Of a DNA stretch of 64,000 bases, positions 35,677 to 44,536 are shown in pieces. Positions within the stretch are counted from its first letter, which is position 1. Each line of letters begins with the position of its first letter. The notes beneath the pieces were generated by a model. That model worked only from the letters and a program-made list of their open reading frames with translations. It did no database searches and was not told the origin of the DNA. Source of the stretch: Methylomicrobium sp051061015. GTDB taxonomy: Bacteria > Pseudomonadota > Gammaproteobacteria > Methylococcales > Methylomonadaceae. Position numbers and translations under genes: made by a program. The stretch is from contig JBPFEG010000055.1 of the NCBI GenBank assembly GCA_051061015.1, forward strand, positions 80,509-144,508, in the 5' to 3' direction.

Positions 35677-37248
35677 TTACACTCCCATCAACAAACGTTG
35701 CCATAATGGTTCAGGAAGCTGATTATCCTGCATTTTCTGAACGACACCGTCGATTTCATAAGGCAAGGCAATATAGCGCAATTCCCTTTTCTCCCGGTCA
35801 TAAACGGCGAATTGCGCCCCGCAATTTCCGTTGCGAGGCTGTCCGACCGATCCGGGACAAACCAGCGCATGCTTATACTGAGCCAAATCGATGATCTGGT
35901 CAATGATATGATGATCCGCTCTGCGCTTGTCGCGCGCAAAGATTCCCGGCATATGGGAATGCCCGTGGAAGCACAACGCTCTGTTTTTGTTCTGCAGATG
36001 ATCCAGATTGTCTTCAGCCGTCATCTGATAAATATAGCCGTAAAAAAACGCCGGATCGATCGGTGCGCCATGCACAGCAAGCCATTCGTCATTTTCGATC
36101 ACAGCCGGCAGGTATTTCAACCAATCGCGATGCGCTTCAGATAACTGTTCCACTGTCCATTGGATCACAGCTTTAGCCGTTTGCGAAAAGCCGGTTTCGG
36201 CTTTATTGATCGCGACAGCATGATCATGATTGCCTTTAATGATAATCAGGGAACTGTCCTGCAATCTTTCTATGCACTCGACAGGATCAGGACCGTAACC
36301 GACGATATCCCCCAAAATAATGCCTTCCTGAATGTTTTCCGCCTCCAGATAATCCAGTACCCGCTCCAGGGCGGGATAATTGGCGTGAATATCGGCCAGC
36401 ACTGCGAAATAACGCGACACGCCACGGTTTAAAGCTCGAGGTTTCTGCCGGTTTTTTTCTGCCGCCTCCCGGGTAATCAAAAGCAACTGATCGATCAATT
36501 GCTGCACGAGTTGCGTTTTTTCTTCGCTGGGCATGAACAGCGAGCGCAACTGTTCGGCCACCACCACGTTGCAGTGAGGATCCTCGTAAACGAGATCGAT
36601 CAAATTCGCAAGATCCCGTCCGATCTGCCCGATAAACGCCGGATCGAGCCATGAATAGCTGCGAATATAAACGCCGAGCATAATCGAAAAGGAGACGAAA
36701 TTGTCCCAGGCGTAATATTCGTCATCCAGATAAAAGACCTTGCCTTCGGCATCGATGCCAAAATTGGATAGCCCTTCATCCAGTTTCAGATGCATTCGCT
36801 TGGCGAGATGCAAATATTTTTCAAACACTGAGAAGAAAATACCCTGGTATCGGCTTCTGGCTTCGGCCGATTCCGGCCTGATCTCCAGTAACGCGTGAAG
36901 AGGTTGCAGACGCGGACAAACATTGCCGATGACAACTGTTTGCTCGGCACTTTCCCCAGAACTGTCCTCCACCAAAAACCAAGTTTTGTACGGATGATGA
37001 ACGCCGAGTTCGCGCTCTTTCTTCAGTGAAGTGTTGATCCAGCGCACCGCATTGACCTTGTTAAAGCTCAGTTCGCTGCGTAGCTTGACGACATCCCTTT
37101 CTCCCAGATAAATCCGGGTGTTCGGGCGGCCTACAAATTCGGAGCCATGGGCCAGTGAAGTCACATCGACAGACAAAATATTCGAAATTGTATCGGCGTC
37201 GTAATGCGCATTGCCGTTCAGAGAGCCGATCAGTTCGATTGTTTGCAT
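35677..37248 (-). CDS. Two-domain protein: kinase-like N-terminus fused to a calcineurin-type phosphoesterase
   Basis: About 523 aa from the ATG at 37248 (a TTG nine bases earlier is the alternative; neither has a clear Shine-Dalgarno sequence). The C-terminal part, from about residue 284, is a metallophosphoesterase: VLADIHANYPALERVL, GDIVGYGPDP, IKGNHDHAVA, then LAVHGAP and FHGHSHMPG, all metal ligands present. The N-terminal 250 residues show a pattern like a protein-kinase or aminoglycoside-kinase fold: DVVKLRSEL (possible ATP Lys), HLKLDEGLSNFGID (catalytic-loop-like) and KVFYLDDEYY (metal Asp-like). The kinase reading is inference. It lies downstream of the GTPase/roadblock genes on the same strand. 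Confidence 0.75.
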   Translation of the reverse strand: MQTIELIGSLNGNAHYDADTISNILSVDVTSLAHGSEFVGRPNTRIYLGERDVVKLRSELSFNKVNAVRWINTSLKKERELGVHHPYKTWFLVEDSSGESAEQTVVIGNVCPRLQPLHALLEIRPESAEARSRYQGIFFSVFEKYLHLAKRMHLKLDEGLSNFGIDAEGKVFYLDDEYYAWDNFVSFSIMLGVYIRSYSWLDPAFIGQIGRDLANLIDLVYEDPHCNVVVAEQLRSLFMPSEEKTQLVQQLIDQLLLITREAAEKNRQKPRALNRGVSRYFAVLADIHANYPALERVLDYLEAENIQEGIILGDIVGYGPDPVECIERLQDSSLIIIKGNHDHAVAINKAETGFSQTAKAVIQWTVEQLSEAHRDWLKYLPAVIENDEWLAVHGAPIDPAFFYGYIYQMTAEDNLDHLQNKNRALCFHGHSHMPGIFARDKRRADHHIIDQIIDLAQYKHALVCPGSVGQPRNGNCGAQFAVYDREKRELRYIALPYEIDGVVQKMQDNQLPEPLWQRLLMGV

Positions 37249-37480
37249 TCGAGACAAAGATAAGTTCGAGGAAAGAATTCCGCGAGACGGACGGAATAGC
37301 TTCGCTCAACTGGATTCCGGACTGATTACTGGGCTTCGGTTAATCCACGCTATACGGCGTATCGAAATGCAGCGGAATTCCAGTTCGCTAATACCTACCG
37401 CTGACTGGCATCAAACATAAATTGATTGCCAGTGAACCATGTCTGCGCCAATCAAGCGGAAGAGAAATTACCCTAAACGT

Positions 37481-37888
37481 TTAGGGACAGAGCGGCGCAA
37501 TGTTCGGCATATTGCTGCGGACAGCGGACCATCCCATACCCAGATTCGCGCTCTTGCTGGTAATCAAGACCACCAGTGAATCCGGTTTATCCGGTACGGT
37601 CGCCATGAAATGGTAGGTTTTGTCGGTCGTCATTTGAACTTCCTTGACCATATTTTGCACCGTTTTACCGCGCTGGCTGGAAAGCAGGGATTCTACCGCT
37701 CTGACATTTTTTCCCCGCATCATGTCCACCGCCGCAGCGGCCACCGCTTCCAAATAAGATGAAGTGAAGTAAGGTACGTTATGAGCCACGCCGAGCAATA
37801 AACCGCTCGATAAATCAACCACTGCGCATCCCAAGGCGCCATCAACATCGTTAACTATTTTGCGTATCACATCATCAAGTTTTGCCAT
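37481..37888 (-). CDS. Roadblock/LC7-family protein
   Basis: 135 aa. The fold signature of roadblock proteins is visible: LDDVIRKIVNDVDGALGCAV, VDLSSGLLLG, then a central helix AVAAAAVDMMRG, and TYHFMATVPDKPDSLVVLIT. Bacterial members such as MglB act as GTPase-activating or scaffold partners of Ras-like GTPases. GGAGAAG precedes the ATG. It lies 60 bases after the GTPase gene, which supports a functional pair. Confidence 0.82.
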   Translation of the reverse strand: MAKLDDVIRKIVNDVDGALGCAVVDLSSGLLLGVAHNVPYFTSSYLEAVAAAAVDMMRGKNVRAVESLLSSQRGKTVQNMVKEVQMTTDKTYHFMATVPDKPDSLVVLITSKSANLGMGWSAVRSNMPNIAPLCP

Positions 37889-37948
37889 GAATCTTCTCCG
37901 TTGAGTTAATTATTATAATTAAAGTAAAACTATGCTCGACTAATCAAC

Positions 37949-38488
37949 TTAAGCATATTCCAGGGTAGTCAACAGCGTATTCAGCAACATACTGACGTCA
38001 TCACTTTTACGCACATCGACATTAAGAACGGGCCAAGGATCGCCACGTTCAGAAAGACATTGATAATAATCATCGACGCTAGGCTTGGTCGATAAATCAT
38101 AGTGAGTTACCCCGATCACCGCGGCGCCTTGGTTCAAGAATGCAGCATTGAGGTTTAGAAAATAATCCAGCTCGCCCATCGGATCCGGATGGGTATTGTC
38201 CACCAGGACGATCAATCCCAGCGCACCTTTCGTCAATAAATGACACATGAAATCGAAACGTCTTTGTCCCGGCGTGCCGTAAAGGTAGACTTTTTCGCCA
38301 TCGTCCAGCGTCAGTTCGCCGTAGTCCATCGCAACCGTGGTTGTGCTTTTGCGGCGTACGACGCTGTCTTCGGTAGGTTTTGCTTCGGTTGAAATCGGCA
38401 CAACTTCACTGATCGTGGCAATGGCGGTCGTTTTTCCCGCACCGACGCAACCGGTAAAAACAAACTTAATTTTATGATTCTGGTTCAT
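37949..38488 (-). CDS. Ras-like small GTPase of the MglA/conservon type
   Basis: 179 aa P-loop GTPase. G1 is TGCVGAGKTTAIATI; the switch II region reads LYGTPGQRRFDFM, where Pro-Gly-Gln replaces the usual Asp-x-x-Gly, as in prokaryotic MglA-like GTPases; the G4 position reads GVTHYDL instead of NKxD. STTTVAMDYGEL precedes switch II and could be the G2 region. Its ATG overlaps the stop of the upstream gene (ATGA), so the two are translationally coupled. It probably acts as a switch controlled by the roadblock protein encoded next. Confidence 0.85.
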   Translation of the reverse strand: MNQNHKIKFVFTGCVGAGKTTAIATISEVVPISTEAKPTEDSVVRRKSTTTVAMDYGELTLDDGEKVYLYGTPGQRRFDFMCHLLTKGALGLIVLVDNTHPDPMGELDYFLNLNAAFLNQGAAVIGVTHYDLSTKPSVDDYYQCLSERGDPWPVLNVDVRKSDDVSMLLNTLLTTLEYA

Positions 38489-39597
38489 AGCGCATCCAAA
38501 GCTTTTGTCGTTGCGGCTTTATTCAACCGGGATCTGATTTTAGAAAACAAACTGACTTTTTCCGGATTGAGTTGTTTGTTATGAATATCAGCTTCCGAAC
38601 TCTGTTCGATCAATCCGACGATTTCACACGCATTGTAGAAATCCGTCACCAGGTTGATCGAAATACCGGTTTTTTCTGCAACCATCTGTAAATTGGCCGC
38701 ATTGCTTTGCATAAATGCGGCAAGCTTGATCAATTCTTGGCAATCTGAAAGATTCAAATCCGGCCAACGCTTCAAGCGAACCGGCTGATCCAGGGAGGAT
38801 CCCTTCAGAAGCCGGCCCTGAGAAGATTTAAATACGCCATACCAGAGCAAGCTTCTCAAGGTATAAGGCTTCAGATCTTCGGCTTCGGATAGCCTTTCCA
38901 GTTCGGCCTCGGTCACACGGTCCCGGATGGTGCAAGAAATCGAATTCCGATCCGCGGTAAAAAAGGGCGACAGAAGATCCAGACTGGCCGGACTGTAGAA
39001 TACCTGCTGCTCGGGATGAACATAGATTCGGCCCGGAGAATTAGGTATGTTCAATTCATAGACCAGTAAACCGGCTTTGTCCGCAGCCCCAAGCAATTCT
39101 CCGATAAAGCCGTGATGAGGAATGAAAGCTTCTCCCTGCTCTACAGCCACCGGTCGTGGAACAACTTCCGCTACAACCGCTGCGGTCGCAGTCATCTTGC
39201 TTGGCAACACATCCGCCGCCCGCATTATTGGTCCCTGATTTTTCTGCTCGGTCAGCGTATCCTCGCAAAGCAAATTGAACAGATCGATCATTGCCCGGAT
39301 ACGAGGTACGTTGCGGGAGTCGCACAATAACCACATGTCATTGCTTTCGCCATTCGCATTGCTTTCTTCCTTTGAGGAAAAAATACAACGATCGCGGGGA
39401 ATCGCTTTCAACTCCTCCTCCTGATTCATCCGTGCGTTCAGGCTGTCAGGCATCAGGTAATAATCTGCCGGAGGATCGGTAACAATCCGCCATTTTTTAA
39501 GCAACCCTCGTTCCGCCAAGGAAAGAACGGATTCGATATTTTGCGCCTCGAGTTCACTAAATCCGACTAATTTAAGGTTAATTGAATCTTGTGACAT
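38485..39597 (-). CDS. Unknown protein opening the GTPase/roadblock operon
   Basis: 370 aa; no family recognised. The first 120 residues (LKLVGFSELEAQNIESVLSL, then WRIVTDPPADYYLM) have an alternating strand-helix pattern like a degenerate receiver domain, without an evident phosphorylatable Asp. The last 110 residues (LIKLAAFMQSNAANLQMVAE, TGISINLVTDFYNACEIVGL) look like a winged-helix domain. It is soluble, with no signal peptide. Being first and overlapping the GTPase gene by four bases, it is a candidate regulator or effector of the GTPase. Confidence 0.7.
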   Translation of the reverse strand: MSQDSINLKLVGFSELEAQNIESVLSLAERGLLKKWRIVTDPPADYYLMPDSLNARMNQEEELKAIPRDRCIFSSKEESNANGESNDMWLLCDSRNVPRIRAMIDLFNLLCEDTLTEQKNQGPIMRAADVLPSKMTATAAVVAEVVPRPVAVEQGEAFIPHHGFIGELLGAADKAGLLVYELNIPNSPGRIYVHPEQQVFYSPASLDLLSPFFTADRNSISCTIRDRVTEAELERLSEAEDLKPYTLRSLLWYGVFKSSQGRLLKGSSLDQPVRLKRWPDLNLSDCQELIKLAAFMQSNAANLQMVAEKTGISINLVTDFYNACEIVGLIEQSSEADIHNKQLNPEKVSLFSKIRSRLNKAATTKALDAL

Positions 39598-40087
39598 GTT
39601 CGTCTTATAGTGATGAAAATAAGTGAAAAGTCCGGCCTAACTTATTATTTTTGCTTTAATTAATTAAGCTCTGTTTAATCGTGATCTCAGTATAGTCGGA
39701 TTCATTAAGATTGCCTGGGAATGCCTAGAAAAGTTTTTGATAAATCATATCAATACTCTGCAGGAGAAAAGGCTTGGTCATTCCTGTGCCAAAGCGGGTT
39801 TTCCTAATCGAATCGCTCTGCAAGCACAGCATCAGAATTTCAATGCCAGAACAAAACGTAGTTCAAGACCTACAAAAATTTAGTTCAATGCTCGGGAAAT
39901 TCAACAAACTGTCATAAACAATTTGCAATTTTTTATGGAAAAAGTGCTTTATGAAACGGCAAAAGCCTTAAAAACGTCTTGAAATGCGCAACCTGTAACA
40001 AGTTCCAGGATTTAAGGCAGGAAGGAGCAGAGTTTTTTAAAGAAGGCTGACCCAGTATAGATTCGCTGGGTCAGCAATTTAACGGGG
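39598..40087. other. 490-bp intergenic region between the GTPase operon and the ftsK unit
   Basis: No gene is seen. The part next to 39597 is AT-rich and should hold the promoter of the GTPase operon. The other end carries the terminator of the ftsK unit at 40046-40075. The middle (39720-40000) shows nothing recognisable. Confidence 0.55.
40046..40075 (-). terminator. Terminator of the ftsK unit
   Basis: GCTGACCCAG (40046-40055) and CTGGGTCAGC (40066-40075) are exact inverted arms with a 10-base loop, followed on the minus strand by CTTCTTTAAAA. It lies just after the small membrane-protein gene. Confidence 0.75.
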
Positions 40088-40273
40088 TCACTTCTGAAAG
40101 AAATAAATCAAGGCAGCAATGATCAACTGCAAAAATATCAGTCCCCAAAAATAGAGCCCGAAGAGCACGGCCTTGACCTGAAGCGCCGGCTCTTTCGGAT
40201 GCCGCCGGACCAGCAGCCATCCGCCGCCGGCAGAAACGACTAAAATAAGGATACCGATGATGCCCAATTGCAC
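40088..40273 (-). CDS. Very small two-segment membrane protein downstream of ftsK
   Basis: 61 aa from a GTG start at 40273; the Shine-Dalgarno-like GTGAGGGA overlaps the last codons of ftsK, four bases away. Two membrane segments (LGIIGILILVVSAGGGWLLV and VLFGLYFWGLIFLQLIIAAL) are separated by a charged loop RRHPKEPALQVK. No family is recognised. Tight coupling to ftsK and the terminator directly after it support a real gene; a link to division or translocation is inference. Confidence 0.65.
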   Translation of the reverse strand: MQLGIIGILILVVSAGGGWLLVRRHPKEPALQVKAVLFGLYFWGLIFLQLIIAALIYFFQK

Positions 40274-40277
40274 GGAG

Positions 40278-42641
40278 CTAATCCCTCACCGGGGAAGGCG
40301 CCAGCACGACGCGCGAACCGTTGGATTCGGCCGGACTGACCACGCCTGCGGCTTCCATTGTTTCGATCATTGTCGCGGCCCGGTTATAGCCGATCTTGAA
40401 ACGCCGCTGTACGCTCGATATTGAGGCCTTGCGCGTCTCAGTCACGAATTGTACGGCTTGATCGTATAAGGCATCGCCCTCAGGATCGCCGAAACCGCCC
40501 GCTCCCCCTCCAAGCGTCCCGTAGCCCTCCCCTGCGTCGGAGGATTCACGGGTAATTTCCTCGAGATAATTAGTCGGTCCGGTCAGCTTCAAAAACTCGA
40601 CAACGCGGTGCACTTCATGATCGTCGACGAATGCGCCGTGCGCGCGAATCGGAATACTGGTACCCGACGGCAAAAACAGCATATCGCCGTTACCGAGCAA
40701 GGCTTCCGCCCCGCCCTGATCGAGGATGGTGCGGGAATCGATACGGGACGAGACCTGGAACGAGATACGGGTCGGGACGTTGGCTTTGATCAGCCCGGTC
40801 AGTACGTCGACAGAGGGTCGCTGCGTCGCCAGAATCAAATGAATGCCGGCCGCGCGCGCTTTTTGCGCCAGCCGCGCAATCAATTCCTCGACCTTTTTGC
40901 CGACAATCATCATCATATCGGCTAATTCGTCGATCACGATCACAATACTGGGCAGCATCTCCAATACCGGAGGTTCTTCTCCTTCGGCCAGCGGATTCAA
41001 TGCCTGGAACATCGGATCCTTGATTTTTTCACCACGCCCCTCGGCATCCGCAACCAGTTGGTTGAACCCGGCAAGGTTCCTGACACCCATCTTCGACATC
41101 AGTTTATAACGCCGCTCCATTTCCGCGACCGCCCAGCGCAACGCGTTGCTGGCTTCCTTCATATCGGTGACAACCGGCGTCAACAGGTGCGGAATCCCTT
41201 CATAAACTGAAAGTTCCAGCATTTTTGGATCGATCATGATCATCCTGACCTGTTCCGGCGTGGACTTGTACAGCATGCTCAGAATCATCGTATTGATCGC
41301 CACCGACTTTCCCGAGCCGGTCGTGCCGGCGACCAGCGCATGAGGCATCTTACCGAGATCAGCGACCAAAGGTGCCCCGGAAATATCCTTGCCCATTGCT
41401 AGTGTCAAATTCGATTTCGACTTGGCGAAAGTACCGGAAGCGAGTAATTCGCGGAGATTGACCATTTCGCGTTCGCGGTTCGGAATTTCGAGTCCGATCA
41501 CTGATTTTCCCGGAATCACTTCCACGATGCGAACACTGGTTACCGACAATGCTCTGGCCAAATCTTTCGACAGCGAACTGATTCGACTGACCTTCACGCC
41601 GGGCGCCGGTTGCAGTTCGAAACGGGTAATCACCGGGCCCGGTAGAAAACCGACGACCTCCACGTTGACGTTGAAATCCTGCAGAATATTTTCGACCAGT
41701 CTGGACATTTCTTCCAGATCGGTCTGCGTATAGCCCTTGACACGGGTATCGCGATTATCCAGCATCTCCAGCGCCGGCAGCGCGCCCTGATTCTCATAGC
41801 GCACGGGCGCCGTTTTCTTTGCGACCTGTTTGGCCACCGCTTTTTGCGCTTCGGCCAGCACTTTTTCGAGGACGGGAGACATTTTAGCCGCCACTTTTTT
41901 GACGGTCTCATTTTCAGTTTCAGCTTTAAGCGGCAGCTTTGGTGCCGGCGCTTGCTCAACAGTTACCGGAACGCTCATCGGACCGAAAAATTCTTCAGCG
42001 TCGTCGACTTCTTCCTGCACGATAAATCTTCTGTCGTTAAAACCGGTCAATCGTCCGAACAACAGCACGGTGTATTTGCCGATCAGATCCAGCACGGACA
42101 GCCACGAAACTTTGGTAGCCAAGGTACTGCCGCCAAGCAGGCCTACCATCAAGAACAAGGTCGCGCCCGAGTTACCCAGTTTGACGACTAGCGTATTACC
42201 GATTTCCTGTCCGACAATCCCTCCGGTACTATTTGGCAAATCGATTCCTGGGCGCAGTAAATAAAGATTCAGTAAAGCCGCTGCCGAAATGATCGTGGAG
42301 ATGATACCCAGCGCATGCAGAATCAAGGGAATGACTTTAGGCACCTCATGCTGTTTATGCAGCTTAAAGCCGGCCCAAAAGATAATCAACGGGAGCGGAT
42401 AGGCCAATAGTCCGAAAAAGCTGAAACTGACATCCGCAAGCCAGGCTCCAAACAGACCGCAAGCGTTTGCGATAGCCTTCGTTGTCCCGCTGTGTGTCCA
42501 GCCGGTATCCTCGAGACTGAAAGTCGCCAGCGCAATTAAAAAAAACAAGCCGCAGGCAAAAAAAACCAAAACGGCGATTTCACGCAAACCACGAACAGTT
42601 TTTTCTTCCATTACAGCAGACATAATATTTCTCGAAAACAA
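40278..42641 (-). CDS. ftsK: DNA translocase FtsK
   Basis: 787 aa. Four or five membrane segments occupy residues about 20-190, followed by a short linker (the long Pro/Gln linker of E. coli FtsK is absent, as in SpoIIIE-sized forms). The motor domain has VAGTTGSGKSVAINTMILSM (Walker A) and IVIVIDELADMMM (Walker B). The C-terminal winged-helix gamma domain (ASISSVQRRFKIGYNRAATM) reads KOPS polarity sequences. It pumps the chromosome at the septum and activates XerCD recombination. A start at MSAVMEEKTV, six codons in, is also possible. Confidence 0.96.
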   Translation of the reverse strand: MFSRNIMSAVMEEKTVRGLREIAVLVFFACGLFFLIALATFSLEDTGWTHSGTTKAIANACGLFGAWLADVSFSFFGLLAYPLPLIIFWAGFKLHKQHEVPKVIPLILHALGIISTIISAAALLNLYLLRPGIDLPNSTGGIVGQEIGNTLVVKLGNSGATLFLMVGLLGGSTLATKVSWLSVLDLIGKYTVLLFGRLTGFNDRRFIVQEEVDDAEEFFGPMSVPVTVEQAPAPKLPLKAETENETVKKVAAKMSPVLEKVLAEAQKAVAKQVAKKTAPVRYENQGALPALEMLDNRDTRVKGYTQTDLEEMSRLVENILQDFNVNVEVVGFLPGPVITRFELQPAPGVKVSRISSLSKDLARALSVTSVRIVEVIPGKSVIGLEIPNREREMVNLRELLASGTFAKSKSNLTLAMGKDISGAPLVADLGKMPHALVAGTTGSGKSVAINTMILSMLYKSTPEQVRMIMIDPKMLELSVYEGIPHLLTPVVTDMKEASNALRWAVAEMERRYKLMSKMGVRNLAGFNQLVADAEGRGEKIKDPMFQALNPLAEGEEPPVLEMLPSIVIVIDELADMMMIVGKKVEELIARLAQKARAAGIHLILATQRPSVDVLTGLIKANVPTRISFQVSSRIDSRTILDQGGAEALLGNGDMLFLPSGTSIPIRAHGAFVDDHEVHRVVEFLKLTGPTNYLEEITRESSDAGEGYGTLGGGAGGFGDPEGDALYDQAVQFVTETRKASISSVQRRFKIGYNRAATMIETMEAAGVVSPAESNGSRVVLAPSPVRD

Positions 42642-42819
42642 ATACTAATAAAACATGATTATAGATCAAGCATTAAAGAGATTACATGAATAATTTTACC
42701 GTTAGCCATTGGTTTTTTAGGGTTAAGCCCTATTTTATTCGGGTATTTTTTCAGTTTACGAACCCTACATTCATCTGCATAATTGCACATAAATTTTGTT
42801 TATCCCTGAAGAGGTCTGA

Positions 42820-43773
42820 ATGAGTGACACCAAACACTGTCGTCTGTTAATTCTTGGCTCCGGCCCGGCTGGCTATACCGCCGCTGTCTATGCCGCAAGA
42901 GCGAACCTGAATCCGGTCATGATTACCGGTCTGCAACAAGGCGGTCAGTTGACTACTACCACTGAGGTCGATAACTGGCCCGGCGATGTTGAGGGGCTGC
43001 AAGGTCCCGACCTGATGGAGAGAATGCGCAAGCATGCCGAGCGCTTTGCCACCGAAATCATTTTTGACCATATCCATACCGCCGATTTGTCGGCAAGGCC
43101 GTTTGTGTTGACCGGAGATGCCGGACGCTATTCATGTGATGCGCTGATCATCGCGACCGGCGCGTCCGCCCGCTATTTGGGGCTCGAATCCGAGGAAGCA
43201 TTTAAAGGCCGGGGTGTCTCCGCTTGCGCGACTTGTGACGGTTTTTTCTACAGGAACAAACCGGTCGCAGTCATCGGCGGCGGCAACACCGCCGTTGAAG
43301 AAGCGCTTTATCTGGCAAATATCGCCTCGCACGTGACGGTCGTACACCGTAGAGACAAATTCCGCTCCGAAAAAATCCTCACCAATAAGTTACTCGAAAA
43401 AGCCACAAACGGCAACGTGACAATCGAGTGGAATCATACGCTGGATGAAGTGCTCGGTGACGAAATGGGCGTTACCGGCCTCCGGATAAAACATGCGCAA
43501 TCCAGAGAAACCAAGGAGATCGACGTACACGGTGTCTTCATCGCAATCGGTCATACGCCGAACACCAACATTTTCGAAGGTCAGCTCGAAATGGACCACG
43601 GCTATATCAAGGTCAAAAGCGGCATTACCGGCAACGCCACCGCAACCAGCATTCCCGGTGTTTTCGCGGCCGGCGATGTGATGGATGCGGTCTATAAACA
43701 GGCGATCACCTCCGCGGGTGCAGGCTGCATGGCCGCTCTGGACGCGGAAAAATATCTGGATGAATTGAAATAG
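42820..43773 (+). CDS. trxB: Thioredoxin-disulfide reductase
   Basis: 317 aa flavoprotein reducing thioredoxin with NADPH. FAD-binding LILGSGPAGYTAAVYAARAN, redox pair CATCDGFFYRNK, NADPH-binding VAVIGGGNTAVEEALYLANI and the FAD-binding C-terminal GVFAAGDVMD are all intact. It is divergent from ftsK and followed by a terminator-like hairpin. Confidence 0.97.
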   Translation: MSDTKHCRLLILGSGPAGYTAAVYAARANLNPVMITGLQQGGQLTTTTEVDNWPGDVEGLQGPDLMERMRKHAERFATEIIFDHIHTADLSARPFVLTGDAGRYSCDALIIATGASARYLGLESEEAFKGRGVSACATCDGFFYRNKPVAVIGGGNTAVEEALYLANIASHVTVVHRRDKFRSEKILTNKLLEKATNGNVTIEWNHTLDEVLGDEMGVTGLRIKHAQSRETKEIDVHGVFIAIGHTPNTNIFEGQLEMDHGYIKVKSGITGNATATSIPGVFAAGDVMDAVYKQAITSAGAGCMAALDAEKYLDELK

Positions 43774-43790
43774 GGGCGCAGGGTCTAACA

Positions 43791-43824
43791 GCGCAAAGGT
43801 TGCTTACCCGGACCTTGCGCTTTT
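43791..43824 (+). terminator. Terminator after trxB
   Basis: GCGCAAAGGT (43791-43800) pairs with ACCTTGCGC (43812-43820) with one bulged base, followed by TTTT. It is 17 bases after the trxB stop and just before aat. Confidence 0.7.
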
Positions 43825-43840
43825 AGCCATCCCTTGACTG

Positions 43841-44536
43841 ATGAAGATAGCCATTCTCGACCCCCACCGGCCAAATGAACCGTTCCCACCCTTGAATACC
43901 GCTCTAGACGAACCGAACGGGTTGCTCGCAGTGGGCGGCTGTCTGTCGGCAACACGTCTATTAAACGCCTACCGGCACGGTATTTTTCCGTGGTACAACG
44001 CCAATGAGCCGATTTTGTGGTGGTCTCCCAATCCACGCCTGGTCCTGTTTCCCGAACGTTTGCAAGTCTCCCGCAGTCTAAGAAAAACTTTACGCAAAGA
44101 CACCTTTACCGTGACTTTTGACACCGTCTTCGACAAAGTGATCCGCGCTTGCGCGAACTCCCGGCAAAACCGTGAAGGCACATGGATTACCGGGGATATT
44201 ATGCACGCTTATCAAGAACTGCATCTTTTAGGGTTTGCGCATTCGGCCGAAACCTGGCGCGAAGGCGAACTGGTCGGGGGGTTATATGGCGTTGCGATAG
44301 GCCGCGTTTTTTTTGGCGAGTCGATGTTTCACACGGAGACCGATTCTTCGAAAACCGCTTTTGCGGTGCTGGTTCAGCACCTCAAAGACTGGAATTTTGA
44401 ATTGATCGACTGTCAGGTTTATACGCATCATCTAGCGAGCCTAGGCGCCGAACTGATCGGTCGCAATAACTTCATGCACCTACTTGACCGTTACTGCACC
44501 TTACCCGCGGCGTCATCTGCTTGGCAGGCCTCATGA
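43841..44536 (+). CDS. aat: Leucyl/phenylalanyl-tRNA-protein transferase
   Basis: 231 aa. Signatures are EPNGLLAVGGCLSATRLLNA, YRHGIFPWYNANEPILWWSP and NPRLVLFPERL, with GELVGGLYGVAIGRVFFGES in the aminoacyl-tRNA-binding part. Aat adds Leu or Phe to N-terminal Lys or Arg, creating a primary N-degron for ClpS-ClpAP, whose genes lie 2-4 kb downstream. Its stop overlaps the bpt start (ATGA). Confidence 0.96.
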   Translation: MKIAILDPHRPNEPFPPLNTALDEPNGLLAVGGCLSATRLLNAYRHGIFPWYNANEPILWWSPNPRLVLFPERLQVSRSLRKTLRKDTFTVTFDTVFDKVIRACANSRQNREGTWITGDIMHAYQELHLLGFAHSAETWREGELVGGLYGVAIGRVFFGESMFHTETDSSKTAFAVLVQHLKDWNFELIDCQVYTHHLASLGAELIGRNNFMHLLDRYCTLPAASSAWQAS

